Source: Vallicoccus soli (GTDB taxonomy: Bacteria > Actinomycetota > Actinomycetes > Motilibacterales > Motilibacteraceae). From it: 64,000 nucleotides of DNA. Both the position numbers and the translations under genes were made by a program. Of this stretch, positions 50,105-58,939 are shown piece after piece. The notes beneath the pieces were generated by a model that saw only the letters and a program-made list of their open reading frames with translations, was not told the origin of the DNA and ran no database searches. The stretch covers positions 186,001 to 250,000 of the forward strand of contig NZ_QZEZ01000007.1 of NCBI RefSeq assembly GCF_003594885.1, in the 5' to 3' direction. Positions within the stretch are counted from its first letter, which is position 1, and each line of letters begins with the position of its first letter.

Positions 50105-52021
50105 GTGCGACCCGCCCTCCCCGCGCGCGCCCGCCGCCGCGCGCCCCTCGTCGCGGCCGTCGCCGCCGCGGCCCTGCTCCCGTCCGGGCTCACGGGCCTG
50201 GCCGGGCCGGCCACCGCAGCCCCCGCGCCCGGCGCCGCTGCCGCCCCCGCCGACCCTCCCGTGCCGGCGGTCCCGCAGCGCTACCTCGACCAGGAGATCG
50301 CCTGGAGCACGTGCTCGTTCGACGCGGCGGTCAAGCAGCTGGCGCCCGGCGCCCCCACGACGCGCTGCGCGAAGGTCCGGGCCCCGATGGACTGGGCGGC
50401 GCCCGACGCCCACCCCGACATCGAGGTCGCGATCGCGTACTCCGAGGCCACCGGCACCTCGCAGGGCCTCATGATGACCAACCCCGGCGGCCCGGGCGGG
50501 GCGGGGCTCACGCTCAGCGCCTCGCTCGCCATCGACAAGCCCCAGCTGTTCACCGACTACGACCTCGTCGGCCTCGACCCGCGCGGCTTCGGCCAGAGCA
50601 CCCCGCTGCGCTGCCTGACGACGACCGGGGAGCTCGCAGCGCTGCCGACGACCCCGGACTACCGCGAGCGCACCCGCCAGACGCACCGGGCCGAGCTCGC
50701 CGAGGCCCGCCTGCTCGCCAAGGCGTGCGCGGCCACGGAGTTCGGGCAGTTCGTCAGCAGCCAGCAGACCGTCTACGACATGGAGCTCGTGCGCGCGCTG
50801 CTCGGTGCCCGCCAGCTCGACTTCATCGGCTACAGCTACGGCACCTGGCTCGCCAGCTGGTACGCCGACACGTACCCCCAGCGCACCGGCCGGTTCGTCC
50901 TCGACTCCAACATGGACTGGACCCGCACCCAGTGGGAGAACGTCAACTTCGACCCGTTCTCGTTCCAGCGGCGCCGCGACACCCAGCTGCTGCCGTGGAT
51001 CGCCCGGCACGCCGACCAGGTCGAGGGGCTCGGCAGCACCCCGTCGCGGGTCCTCGCGCGGTACGAGGCGATCCGCGCGGCCCTCGTCCAGCTCACCCGC
51101 TCCGAGGGCAGCGCGGTGCGCGGCGACGGCCTCGACGGGAACGTCGCCAGCGCGATCTACGGCAACGCGCGCTTCGTCCGGGCCACGCTCGACATCCTCG
51201 TCCACGACGAGTACGTGCAGGACCCGTCGGGGAGCGGCGAGGTCGAGCTGCGGCACGTCGACGCGGCGTACGCCCGCATCGCCCCGGAGCTGCAGCGCTA
51301 CGAGACGCTCGCGGTCCTGCGCTCGCGGTACGGGGTGACCCCGGCGCCCGCGCTCGCGGCGGAGGCCCCGGCGGGCGGGGCCGAGGCGCTGGCGGACGCG
51401 CGGGCGGCGGCGCTGGCGGCGCCGGGCGACGCGCCGTTCGACCTCGGCGCGGTGGGCACCACCGTCCGCTGCAACGACACGGCCTGGGACCGCAGCGCGC
51501 GGTGGTACCAGCGCGAGGCCGACCGGATGGCCGAGCGCTACCGGTTCTACGGCTACCTCAACGGCGTGCCGATGTGCGCCTTCTGGCCGTACGCCCCGCA
51601 GGACCGCGACGTCGACCTCGCCGGCGCCCCGCGGATGCTCATGGTCCAGGGCGAGCTCGACCCGGCGACGGCGTACGAGGGCGCGCTGCGCAGCCACGAG
51701 GCGACGCGGCGGGCGACCCGCTTCGTCGCGATCGACGACGAGGGCCAGCACGGCCAGTACGTCGGCTCGGCCTCGGCCTGCGCGGAGGCGATCGGCGACC
51801 GCTTCGTCTTCGGCGGGGAGCTGCCGGGGCGGGACACCGTCTGCGGCACCTCGCCGCTGCCGGAGGACCGGGCGGTCTACCCGGTCGACGGGCCGGTCGA
51901 CGGCGACGCGGTGCCCCTGCCGCGGGCGGGCACCCGGGCGGCGGCCGTGCCGGCCGACCTGCCGAACCCGCTGCTGCAGCGGGTCCTCGACCGGGTGGCG
52001 GAGGCGTCGCTGGTCCGCTGA
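50105..52021 (+). CDS. Secreted alpha/beta-hydrolase peptidase (tripeptidyl aminopeptidase, TAP family)
   Basis: 638 residues. Signal peptide with Arg-rich start (PARARRRAP) and ATA-A type cleavage near 40. Hydrolase core: NPGGPGGAG oxyanion loop, DLVGLDPRGFGQS, nucleophile S244 in GYSYGTW, D519 in VQGELDPAT and H549 in DEGQHGQY, then a C-terminal TAP-like domain. This is the Streptomyces TAP/SlpD arrangement, removing tripeptides from extracellular proteins; here longer than the usual ~530 residues because of an insertion around 410-450 and an extended tail. GTG 50105 behind CCGAGGAGA. Confidence 0.88.
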   Translation: MRPALPARARRRAPLVAAVAAAALLPSGLTGLAGPATAAPAPGAAAAPADPPVPAVPQRYLDQEIAWSTCSFDAAVKQLAPGAPTTRCAKVRAPMDWAAPDAHPDIEVAIAYSEATGTSQGLMMTNPGGPGGAGLTLSASLAIDKPQLFTDYDLVGLDPRGFGQSTPLRCLTTTGELAALPTTPDYRERTRQTHRAELAEARLLAKACAATEFGQFVSSQQTVYDMELVRALLGARQLDFIGYSYGTWLASWYADTYPQRTGRFVLDSNMDWTRTQWENVNFDPFSFQRRRDTQLLPWIARHADQVEGLGSTPSRVLARYEAIRAALVQLTRSEGSAVRGDGLDGNVASAIYGNARFVRATLDILVHDEYVQDPSGSGEVELRHVDAAYARIAPELQRYETLAVLRSRYGVTPAPALAAEAPAGGAEALADARAAALAAPGDAPFDLGAVGTTVRCNDTAWDRSARWYQREADRMAERYRFYGYLNGVPMCAFWPYAPQDRDVDLAGAPRMLMVQGELDPATAYEGALRSHEATRRATRFVAIDDEGQHGQYVGSASACAEAIGDRFVFGGELPGRDTVCGTSPLPEDRAVYPVDGPVDGDAVPLPRAGTRAAAVPADLPNPLLQRVLDRVAEASLVR

Positions 52022-52041
52022 CCGACGACCGCGCGCACGCC

Positions 52042-52077
52042 GAGGGGGCGCCCCCGAGCCTCCGGGGGCGCCCCCTC
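52042..52077. terminator. Strong hairpin terminator between convergent genes
   Basis: A perfect 15-bp stem GAGGGGGCGCCCCCG / CGGGGGCGCCCCCTC with loop AGCCTC, 20 bp after the peptidase stop and 26 bp before the convergent esterase stop. Probably bidirectional. Confidence 0.85.
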
Positions 52078-52102
52078 CTGCGTCCCGCAGGGGGACGGCG
52101 GC

Positions 52103-53236
52103 TCAGCCCTCGTCGACGGCGAAGGCGAGGAACTGGGTGAACTGGGTGCCCGAGAAGTTGTCGTCGCTGACGAGCACGAGCGAGCGGCGCCCGTCGGGGA
52201 GCACCGGGCCCCAGGCGATGCCCTCCACGTTGTCGAGCAGGATGCCCAGGGTCGACAGGTCGAGCAGCAGCTCCTTGCGCACCGCGCGCACCGGGCCGTC
52301 GTGGCCGGCGAGCGAGGGGACCCGCGTCACGTCGGTGGCGCCGCGCAGGCTCGCCCGGAAGACCTTGATGGTGTTGCCCGCGCCGGTGGAGAAGGACCGC
52401 TCCACCGCGAGCACCTCGTCCCGGCCGAGCGGCAGGACGTCGACGAGGCCGTTGGTGGAGAAGGCGCCCGCCGGGGAGGCGGGCGCCGCGACCGGCTCGG
52501 TCTCGTACACGACGGTCCGGTCCAGCCGCCCGGTGCGGGCGTCGTAGCGCAGGAGGCGGCTCGGGCTGCCCGCCTGCTCGCTCGCCGCGGGGCCGTCCTG
52601 GGCGAGCGCGTTCTCCGTCGCGGTGAACAGCCAGCGCCCGTCGGGCGAGGTGCCAGCGCTCTCCAGCGCGAGGTTGTTCCGGATGCCGCTGCTGGCGTCG
52701 GCGGTCGGGCGGAACGAGCGGGGGACCGGGAACGACGCGACGCGCCGGCCGTCGCGCCGGAAGACGCCGACGAACGGGTCCACGAGGGCCGTCGCGTCGC
52801 CCTCGGACGTGACGACGACGCGCCCGTCGCGCAGCAGCGCGATGCCCTCAGTGTCGAGGCCGTTCTCCGGGTACGGCCGCCCGCCCGGCTGCCGCAGCGT
52901 GGTCACGCCGCGGAAGCGGACGTCGCCCTCGTCGAGGCGGCCGTCGGCGAGGTCGATGGAGAGCGTGTACCAGCGGGCGGGGTCGATGCTGCTGCGGTCG
53001 TCGGAGACGGCGAGGTAGCGGCCGGTGCGCGGGTCGCGGACGAGCCCGGACAGGCCGCCGACGCGGGTGCCGCGGTACTCGGTGCCGCTGGCGAAGATCT
53101 CCTGCCCGATGAGCTCGAGGCCCGTCGGGTCGGGGCGCCCGGCGGGGGCGGTGGCGGTCGCGGAGGCCGGCAGGGCCGCGGGGGTGAAGACGGCGGCGAG
53201 GGCGAGCGCGGTGGCTGCGGTGCGGAGGCGGGTCAC
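52103..53236 (-). CDS. Secreted phytase-like esterase (esterase-like activity of phytase domain)
   Basis: 377 residues. Signal peptide VTRLRTAATALALAAVFTPAALPASATA. The mature part has GGLSGLVRDPRTGRYLAVSDDRS near the start, LDTEGIALLRDGRVVVTSEG, RNNLALESAGTSPDGRWLFTATENAL and DNVEGIAWGPVLPDGRRSLVLVSDDNF: the repeated propeller strands and Asp/Glu patches of the PF13449-type domain. Exported phosphatase/esterase role inferred. GTG 53236; 65 bp downstream of kynA in the same direction. Confidence 0.8.
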   Translation of the reverse strand: MTRLRTAATALALAAVFTPAALPASATATAPAGRPDPTGLELIGQEIFASGTEYRGTRVGGLSGLVRDPRTGRYLAVSDDRSSIDPARWYTLSIDLADGRLDEGDVRFRGVTTLRQPGGRPYPENGLDTEGIALLRDGRVVVTSEGDATALVDPFVGVFRRDGRRVASFPVPRSFRPTADASSGIRNNLALESAGTSPDGRWLFTATENALAQDGPAASEQAGSPSRLLRYDARTGRLDRTVVYETEPVAAPASPAGAFSTNGLVDVLPLGRDEVLAVERSFSTGAGNTIKVFRASLRGATDVTRVPSLAGHDGPVRAVRKELLLDLSTLGILLDNVEGIAWGPVLPDGRRSLVLVSDDNFSGTQFTQFLAFAVDEG

Positions 53237-53301
53237 GGGCCGGGACCCTCGCACCCGTGCCGGACGCCCGGGCGTCGCGCGGGTGGCCGCGCGGCGAACC
53301 C

Positions 53302-54150
53302 CTAGCGGATGACCTCCGCCCGGACGGCGTACAGCTCCGGGAAGAAGGTCAGGTCGAGCGCGGCCCGCAGGAAGCGGACCCCCGACGAGCCGCCGGTGCC
53401 GGGCCCGCTCCCGATGACCCGCTCGACGGTCTTGAGGTGGCGGAACCGCCACAGCTGGAAGCCCTCCTCGAGGTCGACGAGCTCCTCGCACGCCTCGTAG
53501 AGGTCCCAGTGCCGCCCGGGGTCCCGGTAGACCTCGCGCAGCACGGGGAGCAGGCCCGGCGCCATGACGTGCGCGCGGGTGACGTCGCGGCGCAGCAGGT
53601 CGTCCGGGACGGGCAGCCCGCGCCGGGCGACGAGGCGCAGGAACTCGTCGTAGAGGCTGGGCCGCTCGAGGGCGTCGCGCAGCAGGTCGCGGGCCCCGGG
53701 GTCGTGCGCGAAGTGCTCGAGCATCGCGGCGTCCTTGTTGCCGAGCACGAACTCCACCGCGCGGTACTGGTACGACTGGAAGCCGGAGGAGCGCCCCAGC
53801 GCCCCGCGGAAGCCGGCGTACTCCGACGGGGTCAGGGTGGCCAGCACCGCCCACTGGTCGGTGAGCACCCGCAGGACGTGCTTGACCCGGGCCAGGCCCT
53901 TGAGCGCCGGGCGCAGGCCGTCCCGCGCGAGGTGGTCCTGGGCGGCGCGCAGCTCGTGCAGCACGAGCTTGAGCCACAGCTCCGAGGTCTGGTGCTGGAC
54001 GATGAACAGCAGCTCGTCGTGGTGCGGCGGGTCGCTCAGCGGGGCCTGCGCGCCGAGCACGGCGTCGAGGTGCAGGTACGACCCGTAGGACAGCTCGCCG
54101 CGCAGGTCGCGGACCACGCCCGGCTCCACCGGCCTGGTGCCCTCGCCCAC
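53302..54150 (-). CDS. kynA: Tryptophan 2,3-dioxygenase
   Basis: 282 residues, the usual bacterial size. [36 protein letters not shown] (with substrate-binding residues), [20 protein letters not shown], and [31 protein letters not shown] (haem-ligand His in [10 protein letters not shown]) are diagnostic. Opens the indole ring of tryptophan to N-formylkynurenine. GTG 54150 lies 9 bp after the glucosidase stop, so it is probably co-transcribed with it. No kynureninase or formamidase in the window. Confidence 0.93.
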   Translation of the reverse strand: MGEGTRPVEPGVVRDLRGELSYGSYLHLDAVLGAQAPLSDPPHHDELLFIVQHQTSELWLKLVLHELRAAQDHLARDGLRPALKGLARVKHVLRVLTDQWAVLATLTPSEYAGFRGALGRSSGFQSYQYRAVEFVLGNKDAAMLEHFAHDPGARDLLRDALERPSLYDEFLRLVARRGLPVPDDLLRRDVTRAHVMAPGLLPVLREVYRDPGRHWDLYEACEELVDLEEGFQLWRFRHLKTVERVIGSGPGTGGSSGVRFLRAALDLTFFPELYAVRAEVIR

Positions 54151-54159
54151 GCGACCCCC

Positions 54160-55860
54160 TCACCCGAGGGTGCGCCGGTGCACCCTGGCCTCCCACGGCG
54201 CCAGGGCCAGCCCCTGCCCGCCGCCGGCAGGGTAGTTCCCGAGCACGACGTCCGCACCGGCCCACGACGCGTCGACGCCGGCGACCGCGGGCTCGCCGGA
54301 GAGGTTGCCGAGCACGAGCAGCTCGACGTCGCCGAGCCGGCGGGTGAAGGCGTACACCTGCTCGTCGTGCGGCAGCAGCATGGTGAAGTCGCCGTGCGCC
54401 ACGACCGGGTCCTCGTGCCGCAGGGCGACGAGCCGCCGGTAGTGCGCGAGGACGGAGTGCGGGTCGTCCCGCTGGGCCGCGACGTTCCACTCCGCGTGGT
54501 CGGGGTTGACGGCGATCCACGGCTCGCCGGCCGTGAAGCCGGCCTGCGGCGAGGCGTCCCACTGCATCGGCGTACGGGCGTTGTCGCGCCCCATGGCCCG
54601 CAGCGACGCCATGACCCGCTCGGGGTCGTCGCCGTGCTCCACCGCCTCGCGCCAGTGGTTGAGCGACTCGATGTCGCGCAGGTCGTCGACGGAGGCGAAC
54701 GGCGCGTTCGCCATGGCGATCTCCTCGCCCTGGTAGACGTACGGCGTCCCGCGGTGCAGGTGCAGCACGGTCGCGATCGCGGTCGCCGACTCGCGGCGCC
54801 ACCGCCCGTCGTCGCCCCACCGGCTCACGACCCGCGGCTGGTCGTGGTTGCTCGTGTAGAGGCTGTTCCAGCCCGTCGCGGCGAGCCCGGCCTGCCACCG
54901 GCCGAACGAGGCCTTGAGGTCGGTGAGGCGCAGCGGTCGCACGTCCCACTTCGACGCGCCCTGGTCGAGCCCGACGTGCTCGAACTGGAACACCATGTCG
55001 ACCTCGCGCCGCGCCGGGTCGGTGAACAGGCGGGCCTCCTCCACCGTCACCCCCGGCATCTCGCCCACGGTGAGGAACGCGCCCTCCCGGCCGGCGAAGA
55101 CCTCGCGGTGCATCTCCTGGAGGAACTCGTGGATGCGCGGGCCGCAGACGTACGCCGCCGACCCGTCGGACCAGCGGCCCCGCCCGTCGGGCACGCCGTC
55201 GGGGAGCGCGGGGTCCTTGCTGATGAGGTTGATGACGTCCATGCGGAAGCCGTCGACCCCGCGGTCGAGCCACCAGCGCATCATCGCGTGCACCGCGGCG
55301 CGGACCTCCGGGTTCTCCCAGTTCAGGTCCGGCTGCTTGCGGCTGAAGAGGTGCAGGTAGTACTCACCGCTGGCCTCGTCCAGCTGCCAGGCCGAGCCGG
55401 AGAAGAACGAGCGCCAGTCCGTGGGCTCGGCGCCGGGGTCGCCGGGCGCCATCCCCTCGCGCGGCGGGCGCCACCAGTACCAGTCGCGCTTCGGGCTGAC
55501 TGGCGAGGACCGGGACTCCACGAACCACGGGTGCTCGTCGGACGTGTGGTTGACGACGAGGTCCATGAGGAGCCTCATGCCGCGCGCGTGCAGCCCCTCG
55601 ACGAGGGCGTCGAGGTCCGCGAGCGTGCCGAAGGCCGGGTCGACGTCCTGGTAGTCGCTGATGTCGTAGCCGTTGTCGTCCTGCGGCGTCCGGTAGACCG
55701 GCGAGAGCCAGAGGACGTCGACCCCGAGGTCGGCGAGGTGGTCGAGCCGCTGCAGCACCCCCCGCAGGTCGCCGACCCCGTCGCCGTCGGCGTCGGCGAA
55801 GCTGCGCGGGTAGACCTGGTAGACGACGGCGCTGCGCCACCAGGGCGCGTCCCCGCTCAC
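54160..55860 (-). CDS. GH13 alpha-glucosidase / oligo-1,6-glucosidase
   Basis: 566 residues. (beta/alpha)8 barrel with VVYQVYPRSFAD at the N-terminus, DLVVNHTSDEHPWF, nucleophile D208 in DGFRMDVINL, acid/base E267 in TVGEMPG and D340 in TSNHDQPR; C-terminal beta domain ending in WEARVHRRTLG. The QPDLNWENPEVR segment is typical of the oligo-1,6-glucosidase/alpha-glucosidase subgroup; cytoplasmic, as no signal peptide is present. GTG 55860 overlaps the metallo-hydrolase stop by 4 nt. Confidence 0.93.
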   Translation of the reverse strand: MSGDAPWWRSAVVYQVYPRSFADADGDGVGDLRGVLQRLDHLADLGVDVLWLSPVYRTPQDDNGYDISDYQDVDPAFGTLADLDALVEGLHARGMRLLMDLVVNHTSDEHPWFVESRSSPVSPKRDWYWWRPPREGMAPGDPGAEPTDWRSFFSGSAWQLDEASGEYYLHLFSRKQPDLNWENPEVRAAVHAMMRWWLDRGVDGFRMDVINLISKDPALPDGVPDGRGRWSDGSAAYVCGPRIHEFLQEMHREVFAGREGAFLTVGEMPGVTVEEARLFTDPARREVDMVFQFEHVGLDQGASKWDVRPLRLTDLKASFGRWQAGLAATGWNSLYTSNHDQPRVVSRWGDDGRWRRESATAIATVLHLHRGTPYVYQGEEIAMANAPFASVDDLRDIESLNHWREAVEHGDDPERVMASLRAMGRDNARTPMQWDASPQAGFTAGEPWIAVNPDHAEWNVAAQRDDPHSVLAHYRRLVALRHEDPVVAHGDFTMLLPHDEQVYAFTRRLGDVELLVLGNLSGEPAVAGVDASWAGADVVLGNYPAGGGQGLALAPWEARVHRRTLG

Positions 55861-56651
55861 GGCAGGACGATCGTCTCGCCGCGCGCCACGGGCCGCACCT
55901 GCGTGGCGGTGCCGAAGCTGCGCGCCCGGGCCAGGAAGTCCGACACCGGCGAGCGGAAGACCCCGTAGTCGTCGTGGTGCACCGGCACCGCCTGGCGGGG
56001 CCGCACCCGGCGCAGGAAGTCCACGCCCTGGCCGTCGTCCATGGTCACGGTGTGCAGGAGGACCCGGGTCCCCCCGAGGTGGACCACGGCGACGTCGATG
56101 TCGGGGTGCCGCTCGTGCACCGCGTCGAGGTGCGGCCCGGTCAGCGTGTCGCCGCTGAGGTAGACCCGCCGGCGGACCTCCCCGCCCACCGCGTGCGTGA
56201 GCAGGCTCCCCATGACCGGCGGCAGCAGCCGCCCCATGAGCCCGCGGGCGTGCACCCCCGGCAGCGCCTCCACGGTCAGCTCCTCGTCCCCCTGCCGCAT
56301 CGACCAGCGCCCCCACGTCGGCAGGCCGTGCGCGGTGAAGCCCCAGCTGCCGAGCCGGTCCGCCGCCCTGCCGGTCGTCACGACGGGCACCGCGCGGTCG
56401 AGCCCGCGGCGGGCCACCCGGTCGAAGTGGTCGCCGTGCAGGTGCGAGAGCACGACCGCGTCCAGGCGCGGCAGCTCCTCGACGCCCAGCGCCGGGTCGG
56501 TCAGGCGCTTGGACCACAGCCCCTTGCCGAGGTACGCCCGCTGCCCCCGGTGCAGGAAGTTGGGGTCCGTCAGCAGGGTGAAGCGCCCGAGGCGCAGCAG
56601 CGTCGTCGCCGTGCCGATGAACGTGAGCGAGGCGTCGCCGGTCGGCTCCAT
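55857..56651 (-). CDS. Metallo-beta-lactamase-fold hydrolase (UlaG-like)
   Basis: 264 residues from ATG 56651 (the open frame runs 24 codons further without a better start). Starts LTFIGTATTLLRLGRFTLLTDPNFLHRG, zinc motif SHLHGDHFD (about 67-75), VYLSGDTLTGP, and VPVHHDDYGVFRSP near the C-terminus. This is the lactonase/UlaG-like branch; substrate unknown. First gene of a minus-strand operon with the GH13 enzyme, overlapping it by GTGA; kynA and the phytase-like gene follow. Confidence 0.85.
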   Translation of the reverse strand: MEPTGDASLTFIGTATTLLRLGRFTLLTDPNFLHRGQRAYLGKGLWSKRLTDPALGVEELPRLDAVVLSHLHGDHFDRVARRGLDRAVPVVTTGRAADRLGSWGFTAHGLPTWGRWSMRQGDEELTVEALPGVHARGLMGRLLPPVMGSLLTHAVGGEVRRRVYLSGDTLTGPHLDAVHERHPDIDVAVVHLGGTRVLLHTVTMDDGQGVDFLRRVRPRQAVPVHHDDYGVFRSPVSDFLARARSFGTATQVRPVARGETIVLP

Positions 56652-56716
56652 GGCACCGCCGTGCCCGGGCGGCCCCCCGCGAAACACCCGCCGCGCGCGT
56701 CGGGTACACCGGAGGG

Positions 56717-57121
56717 GTGCCACCCCGCCGCCGCACCGACCCCGAGGAGGGCCGCGCCGCCCTCGTCCGCGCCCTCGCCGCGCTCGACGCGGGCGCCGAG
56801 CCCGAGCGCGCCGACGCCCGCACGGCCGTGCGCCACCTCCTCGAGGAGCTCTCCGCCCGCCACCCGGGGCGCAGCGTGGAGGTGCGCGTCCCGCCGTACG
56901 GCGTCGCCCAGTGCGTCGAGGGGCCGCGGCACACCCGCGGCACCCCGCCCAACGTCGTCGAGGCGGACCCCGTGACCTGGATCCTGGTCGCGACCGGGCG
57001 CGAGGAGTGGGCGGCCGCGCGGGCCTCCGGCCGGCTCACGGCGTCGGGGGAGCGCAGCGACCTCTCCGCGCGGGTGCCCGTCGTGCCGCCCGCCCCCGCC
57101 CCTCGTACCGTGGTCGGGTGA
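56717..57121 (+). CDS. Sterol carrier family protein (SCP2-like, purF-linked)
   Basis: 134 residues: PPRRRTDPEEGRAALVRALAAL, ADARTAVRHLLEELSARHPGRSVEVRVPPYGVAQCVEGPRHTRGTPPNVVEADPVTWILVATGREEW, which matches the small actinobacterial 'sterol carrier family protein' found just upstream of purF. The C-terminal MDMPI/SCP-like strand and WxxxxTG motif are visible. GTG 56717. Divergent from the metallo-hydrolase; stop overlaps the next gene by 4 nt. Confidence 0.8.
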   Translation: MPPRRRTDPEEGRAALVRALAALDAGAEPERADARTAVRHLLEELSARHPGRSVEVRVPPYGVAQCVEGPRHTRGTPPNVVEADPVTWILVATGREEWAAARASGRLTASGERSDLSARVPVVPPAPAPRTVVG

Positions 57122-57372
57122 CCCCGGCGAGCAGGCGGCGACCCCGCTACGAGGCGTTCATCGGCACCGGCGCCGTCGCGGGGGTCGTCCTCGCGCTGGT
57201 GCTGGCCGCCGTACGGCCCCAGGTGCAGGGCTTCTCCCCGAGCAGCGTCGTCCTCTACCTGGGGCTGCTCCTCGCGGTCGTCGGCGGCCTGCTCGGCGGC
57301 CTCGTCGCCGTCGGGCTCGAGCGGCGCGCCGAGCGCGCGGGGCGGGCGGGGCGGTCGCGGCGCGGCCGGTGA
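57118..57372 (+). CDS. Two-span membrane protein (hypothetical, 84 aa)
   Basis: MTPASRRRPRYEAFIGTGAVAGVVLALVLAAVRP, then SSVVLYLGLLLAVVGGLLGGLVAVGLERR and a basic tail. Two hydrophobic helices with positively charged ends. GTG 57118 overlaps the sterol-carrier stop. A gene of this kind commonly lies between the SCP-like gene and purF in actinobacteria. Function unknown. Confidence 0.72.
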   Translation: MTPASRRRPRYEAFIGTGAVAGVVLALVLAAVRPQVQGFSPSSVVLYLGLLLAVVGGLLGGLVAVGLERRAERAGRAGRSRRGR

Positions 57373-57400
57373 GGCGCCCCCGGGCCCGTAGACTCCCCGC

Positions 57401-58939
57401 GTGACACGTGGCGACGGCCGGCTGACGCACGACCTCGACCCCGCCGAGCGCGGCCCGCAGGACGCCTGCGGCGTCTTCGGGGTCTGGGCGCCCGGCGAGG
57501 AGGTCGCCAAGCTCGCCTACTTCGGGCTCTACGCGCTGCAGCACCGCGGGCAGGAGTCCGCCGGGATCGCCGTGAGCAACGGCTCGCAGATCCTCGTCTA
57601 CAAGGACATGGGCCTGGTCTCGCAGGTCTTCGACGAGTCCCACCTCGAGGCGCTGCGCGGGCACGTGGCCGTCGGCCACTGCCGCTACTCCACGACCGGG
57701 TCGAGCGTGTGGGAGAACGCGCAGCCGACGTTCCGCTCGACCGCGACGGGCGCGCTCGCCCTCGGCCACAACGGCAACCTCACCAACACCCGCGAGCTCG
57801 CGCGGCTCCTCGCCGCCCGCCGCGAGGCCGACCTCACCGGCGAGGTCCCGCTCGGCGAGGCGATGGGCTCGACGAACGACACCGACGTGCTCACCGGTCT
57901 GCTCGCGGCCTACCCCGACCTGCCGGTCGAGGAGGCCGCGCGCCAGGTGCTGCCGCAGGTGCGCGGGGCGTACTCGCTGGTCTTCATGGACGAGTCGACG
58001 CTCTACGCCGCGCGCGACCCCCAGGGCATCCGCCCGCTGGTCCTCGGCCGGCTCGAGCGGGGCTGGGTCGTGGCCAGCGAGACCGCGGCGCTCGACATCG
58101 TCGGCGCGTCGTTCGTGCGCGAGGTCGAGCCGGGCGAGCTCGTCGCCGTCGACGAGCACGGGCTGCGCAGCTCGCGCTTCGCCGATGCCCGGCCCAAGGG
58201 CTGCCTCTTCGAGTACGTCTACCTCGCGCGCCCCGACACCCGCATCGCCGGCCGCTCGGTCCACGCGTCCCGCGTCGAGGTCGGGCGCCGGCTCGCGCTC
58301 GAGGCGCCGGTCGAGGCCGACCTCGTCATCCCCGTGCCGGAGTCCGGCACCCCCGCCGCGATCGGCTACGCCCAGGGCTCGGGCATCCCCTACGGCACCG
58401 GCCTGGTGAAGAACGCGTACGTGGGGCGCACCTTCATCCAGCCGTCGCAGACCATCCGCCAGCTCGGCATCCGGCTCAAGCTCAACCCGCTGCGCGAGGT
58501 CATCGCCGGCAAGCGGCTCGTCGTCGTCGACGACTCGATCGTGCGCGGCAACACCCAGCGGGCGCTCATCCGCATGCTCCGCGAGGCCGGGGCCCGCGAG
58601 GTGCACGTGCGGATCTCGAGCCCGCCCGTCGCCTGGCCCTGCTACTACGGCATCGACTTCGCCTCGCGCGCCGAGCTCATCGCCTCCGGGCTCTCGGTCG
58701 ACGAGGTGCGCACCTCGATCGGCGCCGACTCGCTCGCGCACATCTCGCTCGACGCGCTCGTCGAGGCGTCGGAGCAGCCCAAGGAGCAGCTCTGCCGGGC
58801 GTGCTTCGACGGGACGTACCCGGTCGGCGTGCCCGACGACACCGCCGCCGAGGACCTCGTGGACGGGTGCGGCGGGGGCTTCGGCCTCGTCCCGCTCGTG
58901 CCCGCCGGCGGCGCGGCCGAGGCGGTGCGGCGCCCGTGA
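57401..58939 (+). CDS. purF: Amidophosphoribosyltransferase
   Basis: 512 residues. A 22-residue propeptide precedes the catalytic Cys23 in DACGVFGVWAPG; glutaminase motif HCRYSTTGSS; PRPP loop LVVVDDSIVRGNT. Cysteines in KGCLFEYVYLARPD, WPCYYGIDF and CRACFDGTYPV correspond to the [4Fe-4S] ligands of the B. subtilis type, so an iron-sulfur, oxygen-sensitive form is expected. Commits PRPP to purine synthesis. GTG 57401 follows TAGACT (57389-57394) by 6 nt. Overlaps purM by 4 nt. Confidence 0.97.
   Translation: MTRGDGRLTHDLDPAERGPQDACGVFGVWAPGEEVAKLAYFGLYALQHRGQESAGIAVSNGSQILVYKDMGLVSQVFDESHLEALRGHVAVGHCRYSTTGSSVWENAQPTFRSTATGALALGHNGNLTNTRELARLLAARREADLTGEVPLGEAMGSTNDTDVLTGLLAAYPDLPVEEAARQVLPQVRGAYSLVFMDESTLYAARDPQGIRPLVLGRLERGWVVASETAALDIVGASFVREVEPGELVAVDEHGLRSSRFADARPKGCLFEYVYLARPDTRIAGRSVHASRVEVGRRLALEAPVEADLVIPVPESGTPAAIGYAQGSGIPYGTGLVKNAYVGRTFIQPSQTIRQLGIRLKLNPLREVIAGKRLVVVDDSIVRGNTQRALIRMLREAGAREVHVRISSPPVAWPCYYGIDFASRAELIASGLSVDEVRTSIGADSLAHISLDALVEASEQPKEQLCRACFDGTYPVGVPDDTAAEDLVDGCGGGFGLVPLVPAGGAAEAVRRP

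Noticed and set aside
57106-57111. TACCGT box as a separate promoter for the 84-residue membrane protein
   Set aside because: Spacing fits, but the gene overlaps the upstream stop by GTGA, which suggests coupling; box may be chance.
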